NCBI GenBank assembly: GCA_030740295.1
Contig: JASLXP010000478.1
Span: forward strand, 1-10,237
DNA length: 10,237 nt
Source: Planctomycetota bacterium
Lineage (GTDB): Bacteria; Planctomycetota; PUPC01; JACPCR01
Direction: 5' to 3'
Under the pieces are notes generated by a model. The model was not told the origin of the DNA, made no database searches, and saw only the letters and a program-made list of their open reading frames with translations. This document shows positions 5,190-10,237 of the stretch, piece by piece; position 1 is the stretch's first letter, and each line of letters starts with the position of its first letter. Position numbers and translations under genes: made by a program.

Positions 5190-8114
5190 ATGCTGCCGAA
5201 CAGCTCTGCACGCAATCTCGTAATCCCTCTGTTACTCGTTCCCTTCCTGCTCTGCGTCTCCGGATGCGTTGGCCCCCCGACGAGCCACTCGCGGAATCGA
5301 GAACCGACGGCCGGACGAACGCTGGTCTTTTCCCGCGCGCAGATGAAGTACGGGCTTGACCGAAACTATCTCCGGCGGTGGACCGACCGACCGCTGTTTC
5401 AAGACACTTCGCTGCGGGAGGCACGGTCCGCTCATGTAACACCGTTCGGCAGCTTCAGCCGTGTGATGGGAATTGTGAAAGACTGTGGAATCGACGGGCT
5501 GGCCTTTCTTCCGGAAACGACCCGGCGAATGGGCATTTTTGAACACGCGAATCGCGAGCCGCCCGGAGGATTCGCCCTGTTGCCGGAGTTCCTTTCTTAT
5601 CGTGACCTGGATAAGAAACTCGCCATGCTGGACGCGGCAGAAAAGTGCGCCGCGACCATTCGCATTCGTGACCGGATCCCAATCACGGCTTACCACTCCG
5701 ACAGCATCCCGCTCGATGATTGGAAGGACATGCTTTCGAAACTGCGGGCAAGGTATGGAAACAAGTTTCTCTTTCTTCCAGATATTCAACGTCCTGCGGG
5801 TATTGGCTGGATGAGATGGTGCGAACGGTGGAACAGCGATTCACCTCCGAGCCACCAGGACAAGGAGAGGATCAGAGCCTACCTGCGGTCATGGGCTGCC
5901 GTCTTCGATGGACTCTATTTCGCAGGCTGCCATGCGTTGAAAACCAGTCGCAAGTTCGACGATCGCTTTTACCGCAAGTTTCTCATTCCCCTTTTCAACG
6001 AGGTTATGGACGAGCCGCGTTTTCGGTCCAAGTATCTTGGGCTGAGCGCCTGCATCGGGCACGAGAATTGTACACGCCTTGGCTACACGCTGAGCTGTGA
6101 AGGCACAAAGACTCTCCGCAGATCTTTCGAGACAGCATCGAGGGCAAGGCCTGATCTCATCGTGCTGCCAGAGTGGGACGAGCAGAATGAAAACACGAGC
6201 TTTCGCCCGACGGTTTACAATTCCTTCTCGACGCAGCGGATTCTCCGTTATTACATGAGCCGCATAAGGAACGAGCCGCTGCGGTCACGACTGGATGATG
6301 ATGCCAGCGTACCGAATCTGGTCATCAGTCACCGAAAGATTCTGACGCTTGGGGAAGTCCTTGAAATCGAGATCCTCTTTGTTCCCGATGCAGAGATGGC
6401 GAATGCCTGTTCCGCAAGGCTTCGATTGAAAAACCTCGAAGGCAGAATCGTCTGGCAATCCAAGAGCCTTCGTTTTTCAGGCAGGAAACTTGAGGACAAT
6501 ACCATTCGGATTCCTTCGGAGACATTCTCGATGTACCCAGTGCTGAGACCGTCGCTGGTCGTTCGCTCGGGTTCAGGTGAACAGACCTTCGAAGATGGCC
6601 TGCATCACATTCGCATCCGGCCTACATGGAACTGGGATTACAAATGGGTCAAAACGCCCCTGCGCGATCTCTGTCAGCCCTCCGCCGTTGGCTTCCGCTG
6701 GTCAGGCGCCCAACCCGGCGCGGACGGGCTCTATCGTTGTGAGGGGAACGTGACCAGCAAAGAAGACATCGCCTCCGTGGAAATCCTCGATGAAGATGCG
6801 GTTGTTTTTGCTGTCACCCCGGGCGGGGATTCTCATCGTGAAACGGAGAGCATCGAAACCTTCTGCATGGAGCTTCGCAGCTTTCGCAGGAAGAGATTTC
6901 GAGGTCACTTACGAGTCGAGGGGGCTGAAGGGCTCTGGCCGGAAAAGCAGGCCAGTATCTGGGGGAACGCCAAACTGATGGAGAACAAGTTTTCTGCTTC
7001 GACAAATGTGGACTGGTATCCGCGGCAGTTGTTCCTGGGCATACGGACGAAAGATGTTCCGAAGGCGGCTCTGATACTGGATTCCGATATCGCATCCATG
7101 AGCGTTTCGGCCAGCGACCTCATCGAGCGGGACATTATCTCCAGGACATTGGACGATGGCCTCACTGTCACTTTCAGCCGTTACGTGAATCAAGCGGATC
7201 ATCCGATGCATCTGAATCGCAAACAGGTGCAGTTCAGCGCTCGCATAAGCCCGGATCATCCGAATTCCGTTTTTCATATGCGCGTGATCACACGTTCAGG
7301 AAAAATCTATCGGAGCGCGCCACTCATGCTTCGCGACGCGGGAAGCAGCGGAACCGTAACACTGCCGGTTTACTCCGAAGCGAAGGGCGAGCCGGTTCAG
7401 GTGGCCATCACCAAACGGCGCATCCCTGAGATCCTCTATCGGATGTCGCCGGATCGTGGCAGTGTTCTGGACACCGAAACGGGCCGATGCTTTCGGGGCC
7501 ACCTCGGCGGGATGACGGACAGCGTCACTTTTCGCGGAGGCGATGGAGGACTGGACGGCTCACCTTTTGTCCGGCGGTCCAACTTCCCTGAATCGGCGAA
7601 ATCAACCGCACCTGTCTGGACCAGGGATGAAGGGGCCGACTGTCTGGAATTCGATGGGAACGGAAACTTCATCGCTCTTCCGCAGGGCGCGCTGCCTCGC
7701 CGCGGGGCTTTCAGGCTCTCCTTTGAGATCAAGCCAGACCGCGTGGATCTCCCCCAGATCCTTTTCGCGCACCACGGGTACTACATCGGCTCACTCGTGG
7801 TCCGAATCGAATCAGGCAAACTGTTTGGCTCGTTTGTCAACGACAAACTGAAGGTCATCGGATTCGATAGCGGTCTCCAACTGGCCCCGGGCCGGTGGCA
7901 CACTATCGAAGTGATGTACGACCTGAAACACATGCGCTTCAGCATCGGCGGGAAGGAATGCGCTCCCATGAATTGCAGGGGCGTCGGGCTTTACGATACG
8001 ACTTCGGTGTTTGGAGGCTTCGGTGGAACTGCCGGCAAACTGCAACCTTTCATCGGAAAGGCAGGTTGGTTTAAAGGCAAGCTGAGGAAACTGAAGATCG
8101 CTCACCGATCTTGA
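5190..8114 (+). CDS. Large lipoprotein: glycosidase-like domain plus LamG domain
   Basis: A 974-residue predicted lipoprotein. The N-terminus is a signal peptide (hydrophobic LVIPLLLVPFLLCV) ending in the lipobox VSGC, with lipidation at Cys26. Residues about 45-360 look like a TIM-barrel glycosidase of the GH71/GH99-like kind. GIVKDCGIDGLAFLPET and DLDKKLAMLDAAEKC sit near the start, FDGLYFAGCHAL is in the middle, and LPEWDEQNENTSFRPTVYNS (about 326-345) is a likely active-site strand with Glu328 or Asp330 as acid/base candidates. Residues about 375-800 are beta-rich linker domains. Residues about 816-974 form a LamG/concanavalin-A-like fold (CLEFDGNGNFIALPQ, then APGRWHTIEVMYD). The probable role is to bind and possibly cleave a polysaccharide at the cell envelope. 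The SD before ATG 5190 is weak (AGGA, 5179-5182). It may be cotranscribed with the next plus-strand gene, 162 bp away. Confidence 0.72.
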   Translation: MLPNSSARNLVIPLLLVPFLLCVSGCVGPPTSHSRNREPTAGRTLVFSRAQMKYGLDRNYLRRWTDRPLFQDTSLREARSAHVTPFGSFSRVMGIVKDCGIDGLAFLPETTRRMGIFEHANREPPGGFALLPEFLSYRDLDKKLAMLDAAEKCAATIRIRDRIPITAYHSDSIPLDDWKDMLSKLRARYGNKFLFLPDIQRPAGIGWMRWCERWNSDSPPSHQDKERIRAYLRSWAAVFDGLYFAGCHALKTSRKFDDRFYRKFLIPLFNEVMDEPRFRSKYLGLSACIGHENCTRLGYTLSCEGTKTLRRSFETASRARPDLIVLPEWDEQNENTSFRPTVYNSFSTQRILRYYMSRIRNEPLRSRLDDDASVPNLVISHRKILTLGEVLEIEILFVPDAEMANACSARLRLKNLEGRIVWQSKSLRFSGRKLEDNTIRIPSETFSMYPVLRPSLVVRSGSGEQTFEDGLHHIRIRPTWNWDYKWVKTPLRDLCQPSAVGFRWSGAQPGADGLYRCEGNVTSKEDIASVEILDEDAVVFAVTPGGDSHRETESIETFCMELRSFRRKRFRGHLRVEGAEGLWPEKQASIWGNAKLMENKFSASTNVDWYPRQLFLGIRTKDVPKAALILDSDIASMSVSASDLIERDIISRTLDDGLTVTFSRYVNQADHPMHLNRKQVQFSARISPDHPNSVFHMRVITRSGKIYRSAPLMLRDAGSSGTVTLPVYSEAKGEPVQVAITKRRIPEILYRMSPDRGSVLDTETGRCFRGHLGGMTDSVTFRGGDGGLDGSPFVRRSNFPESAKSTAPVWTRDEGADCLEFDGNGNFIALPQGALPRRGAFRLSFEIKPDRVDLPQILFAHHGYYIGSLVVRIESGKLFGSFVNDKLKVIGFDSGLQLAPGRWHTIEVMYDLKHMRFSIGGKECAPMNCRGVGLYDTTSVFGGFGGTAGKLQPFIGKAGWFKGKLRKLKIAHRS

Positions 8115-8167
8115 AACCTGCACTGGGGCAAGGAACAAAGCAGATTCGTTGGCTTTCGCGAGTCCTG

Positions 8168-8226
8168 CTACTCACGTGGAAGTCTTGCGACTTCCTGGCC
8201 GCGGTAGTAGAAGGCGCAAGACTTCT
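8168..8226. repeat. Palindromic repeat with alternative hairpins
   Basis: Several overlapping pairings are visible. A tight hairpin GGAAGTC-TTGC-GACTTCC (8178-8195) is enclosed by CTACT/AGTAG (8168-8172 with 8206-8210). A longer-range 11-bp inverted repeat GAAGTCTTGCG/CGCAAGACTTC (8179-8189 with 8215-8225) competes with the first hairpin. A third small stem is AGAAG/CTTCT (8209-8213 with 8222-8226). The unit lies between the lipoprotein stop and the next gene's SD. It could be an interspersed repeat, since the GGAAGTCTTGCGACTTCC core looks like repeat families I recall from planctomycetes, or a switchable RNA structure in the operon's intergenic leader. Confidence 0.75.
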
Positions 8227-8276
8227 GACGGGCATCGATACCTTCGGATTAGCGCAAATAAGGAAAGGCAATTCTC

Positions 8277-9929
8277 ATGGCAGACATATGGAATTTCGAA
8301 CCTGAACTTCTTGAATCTCTCGACGCGGGTGTTCCAGAGATTCTTGCCTCGCAGAAGCCGAACGGTCAGTTCGGCACAGAGCCCTGGATCTGCAACGATC
8401 AGAACAACTTGTTCCCACTGGGCGTTGCATGGTCTCTTGAGGCGAGCGAACATCACCACAACGACCGGGTGCTCGAAGCCATTCTGCTCGGAGGCGACGC
8501 ACTCATTGAGGATGCGGACGAGAACGCGAAATGGACCTTTCGAAAGAAGGATCACTCGACGTGGGGTCAGATTCATCAGCCCTGGACTTACAGCCGATGG
8601 ATTCGCAGCTACTGCCTGACGCGTGATGCATTTGCCTCTGAAGATCGAAAACGCTGGGATGACTTTCTTCAGTTTGCTTTCACTCGTATCGCCGAAGAAG
8701 ACATCAGCCGCCTGCACAACATCCCCGCGCATCATGCCATGGCGCTCTACTTCGCGGGGACGCTCTTCGAACGTGAGGAATGGCTCACTCAATCGCGGGA
8801 CTTCCTGCACAGAATCGTCGATTCACAAACCCCTGACGGCTGGTGGGCCGAACACGCAGGACCGGTCGTTATGTACAACTTTGTTTATGTGGAGTCCGTC
8901 GGCACGTATTACGCGATCTCAAATGATGAATACGTCTTGCCGAGTCTGGAGCGCGCCGCGGACTACCATTCAAACTTTGTTTATCCTGACGGAAGTATGG
9001 TCGAGACTATCGACGGCCGGAATCCCTGGCATTCAGGAGTGCGCGTCGGCAACCCCGGTTTCGCCCACACCGCGAAGGGCCGCGGCTTCCTGAAGCAGCA
9101 GCATTCCCTCCACACCGCAACCGGAAAGAACTTCGGAGCGGATTACGCTGCAAGCATTCTGTTGCACGGAGCGGTAGGCGAATTCGAACCCACCGCCTCC
9201 GATGCCGGTGAACATACCTATCGCATGAGCGACGACGCACTCGTTATGCGTCAGGGACCCTGGTTTTACGTTCTCTCGGCCTACTGCGCGCCCATCCCCG
9301 AAAATCGATGGGGCCAGGATCGGCAGAATCTCGTCAGCGTGTACCACGATGAACTCGGACTCATCATCGGAGGAGGAAACACAAAACTGCAGCCCATGTG
9401 GAGTACGTTCACGGTCGGCGATACGTCGCTCCTGAAACACTCTCCAGGCGAAGAGAATCCTGATTTCGCGCCCGACATCCCTCTGTTCCACGTCCCATCC
9501 GAATCGAAGCTGGCTGCCGAAGCATCTGAGGTCTCGTTCAAATACGGTGAAGAGACCTGCTCAGTATCCGTCGAGATCAAAAGCGAATCAGAACTTCACT
9601 TGATCCTTGAAGCCACTGTGAATTCTGAGATGCCGGTCGAAGCACACGTCACCCTCATACCGCATCAGGAACAGACGTTGACGACCTCTTCGGCCGACAA
9701 TATCTCACTAACCGAAGAGCGCCTGGAAGACAATGTTGCATGGATGGAACATGCCGGCTGGAGATTGGAGTTGCCGGACGGGGCGAGCTTCATCTGGCCG
9801 ACCCTCCCCCACAATCCCTACCGAAAAGGGGGTGAGGGTTTCCTGGATGAGGCACTCATCTCGGTTCGTCTTTCTTTCTCAAAGGAAAACACCAGACAGG
9901 TGGTAAAGCTGATTGTTGGAGGCTCATGA
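8277..9929 (+). CDS. Alpha/alpha-toroid protein, possible polysaccharide lyase or hydrolase
   Basis: A 550-residue protein without signal peptide or membrane segment, so cytoplasmic. ATG 8277 has a good SD (AGGAAAGG, 8261-8268, eight bases away). Three QxPDG-like turns, ILASQKPNGQFG (22-33), IVDSQTPDGWWAE (180-192) and FVYPDGSMVETID (234-246), mark helical hairpins of an alpha/alpha toroid. HNIPAHHAMALYFAG (147-161) is a long buried helix. The conserved-looking stretch DGRNPWHSGVRVGNPGFAHT (246-265), rich in Arg, His and Trp, is a candidate active site. Residues from about 315 (DDALVMRQGPWFYVLSAYC) to the end are beta-strands, as in the toroid-plus-beta-sandwich layout of heparinase II/III and alginate lyases. 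No family signature is certain, so the activity is inference. The gene follows the lipoprotein gene and is convergent with an enolase-superfamily gene, consistent with sugar or uronate catabolism. Confidence 0.65.
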   Translation: MADIWNFEPELLESLDAGVPEILASQKPNGQFGTEPWICNDQNNLFPLGVAWSLEASEHHHNDRVLEAILLGGDALIEDADENAKWTFRKKDHSTWGQIHQPWTYSRWIRSYCLTRDAFASEDRKRWDDFLQFAFTRIAEEDISRLHNIPAHHAMALYFAGTLFEREEWLTQSRDFLHRIVDSQTPDGWWAEHAGPVVMYNFVYVESVGTYYAISNDEYVLPSLERAADYHSNFVYPDGSMVETIDGRNPWHSGVRVGNPGFAHTAKGRGFLKQQHSLHTATGKNFGADYAASILLHGAVGEFEPTASDAGEHTYRMSDDALVMRQGPWFYVLSAYCAPIPENRWGQDRQNLVSVYHDELGLIIGGGNTKLQPMWSTFTVGDTSLLKHSPGEENPDFAPDIPLFHVPSESKLAAEASEVSFKYGEETCSVSVEIKSESELHLILEATVNSEMPVEAHVTLIPHQEQTLTTSSADNISLTEERLEDNVAWMEHAGWRLELPDGASFIWPTLPHNPYRKGGEGFLDEALISVRLSFSKENTRQVVKLIVGGS

Positions 9930-9933
9930 CCGG

Positions 9934-9974
9934 ATGTAAAAGAACCAGGCGAACTTCACTTGCATCGCTGGTTC
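9934..9974 (-). terminator. Hairpin between convergent genes, probable minus-strand terminator
   Basis: GAACCAG (9942-9948) pairs with CTGGTTC (9968-9974). CG/CG (9950-9951 with 9966-9967) adds two pairs past a bulged G. Read on the minus strand, the hairpin is followed by TTTTACAT, a short T-tract. It therefore fits a terminator for the enolase-superfamily gene whose stop is 58 bp before the hairpin. On the plus strand no T-run follows, so termination of the toroid gene there would be weak. Confidence 0.5.
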
Positions 9975-10032
9975 AGAACCCGCGCCCCTTCGCTGCCCCT
10001 GTTGTCCACCTCTTCCGGATGATGAAGACGGA

Positions 10033-10237
10033 CTACGCTCGGTATTTCTCGATCGCCTCTTCATCCACCTCGACGCCCAGGCCAGGCTTGTCAGGCACAA
10101 CGATATGACCATCGACGATCTCGAGCGGCTCAGCGATGATGTCGTCTTCGTTGGTAAAGTTACCGCAGATATCGCTCCCGAGCGTACAGTTCGGCGTGGC
10201 CGCAGCACCGTGCACGTAAAACATGTCGCGGATTCCC
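10033..10237 (-). CDS. Mandelate racemase/muconate lactonizing enzyme family protein, C-terminal end
   Basis: Only the last 67 residues and the stop (TAG, 10033-10035 on the plus strand) are inside the window; the 5' part lies beyond the right edge. The visible tail has the hallmark C-terminus of the MR/MLE subgroup of the enolase superfamily. It reads DDIIAEPLEIVDGHIVVPDK, then PGLGVEVDEEAIEKY, against the usual I..EPL...DGH..VP..PGLGV.VDE pattern. Members are Mg-dependent TIM-barrel enzymes that abstract a proton alpha to a carboxylate, many of them sugar-acid dehydratases or racemases. The catalytic Lys, Asp and Glu/His residues are outside the window, so the substrate cannot be judged. 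It is convergent with the toroid gene, and a hairpin lies in the 103-bp gap. Confidence 0.88.
   Translation of the reverse strand, partial: GIRDMFYVHGAAATPNCTLGSDICGNFTNEDDIIAEPLEIVDGHIVVPDKPGLGVEVDEEAIEKYRA

Noticed and set aside
8172..8810. A 212-residue minus-strand open frame overlapping the toroid gene start.
   Set aside because: It overlaps the palindromic repeat and the coding start of a well-supported gene, and its sequence resembles no protein family.
9926..10108. Short plus-strand open frame after the toroid gene.
   Set aside because: It overlaps the toroid stop and runs antisense through the enolase-superfamily gene end; low complexity with no domain.

Overview
The window (about 10.2 kb, moderately GC-rich) looks like chromosomal DNA from a free-living bacterium of the PVC group or a neighbouring phylum such as Planctomycetota, Verrucomicrobiota/Lentisphaerota or Hydrogenedentota. 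The phylum is an inference from three things. The bL33 protein is a zinc-depleted variant of the planctomycete type. The genes are a mix typical of these groups: a large carbohydrate-active lipoprotein, a PhyH-type dioxygenase, a GH123-like fragment and an enolase-superfamily enzyme. The gaps between genes hold many short palindromic repeats. I see no CRISPR array, tRNA, rRNA, intact transposase, integrase or recognisable defence gene.

Layout. Positions 1-293 hold a perfect 37-bp inverted repeat around a 144-bp spacer with internal direct repeats. A zinc carboxypeptidase (M14-like) follows on the plus strand (294-1367), then ribosomal protein bL33 (1447-1626) with a strong rho-independent terminator. 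A minus-strand block holds a small two-zinc-ribbon protein (1825-2136) and a two-domain GNAT acetyltransferase (2373-3206). Palindromic and tandem repeats lie between and beside these two. A PhyH-family Fe(II)/2-oxoglutarate dioxygenase (3313-4179) is divergent from the GNAT gene. Convergent to it is the 3' part of a glycoside-hydrolase-like gene (4205-4918, minus) that has lost its N-terminal catalytic region. An 88-bp multi-hairpin repeat (5034-5121) follows.

The last third is a carbohydrate region. A 974-residue lipoprotein has a glycosidase-like N-terminal domain and a C-terminal LamG-type domain (5190-8114). After another palindromic repeat comes a 550-residue protein without a signal peptide, predicted as an alpha/alpha toroid plus beta domain (8277-9929). 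Convergent to it is the 3' end of a mandelate racemase/muconate lactonizing enzyme family gene (10033 to the window edge, minus). A plausible but unproven reading is surface capture or cleavage of a polysaccharide, intracellular processing of oligosaccharides, and enolase-superfamily conversion of a sugar acid.

The clearest structural signal is in the repeats. At least four unrelated palindromic units sit in the gaps. The one at 5034-5121 shows paired base changes between its two half-units that keep both hairpins intact, which points to selection on, or copying through, the folded form.
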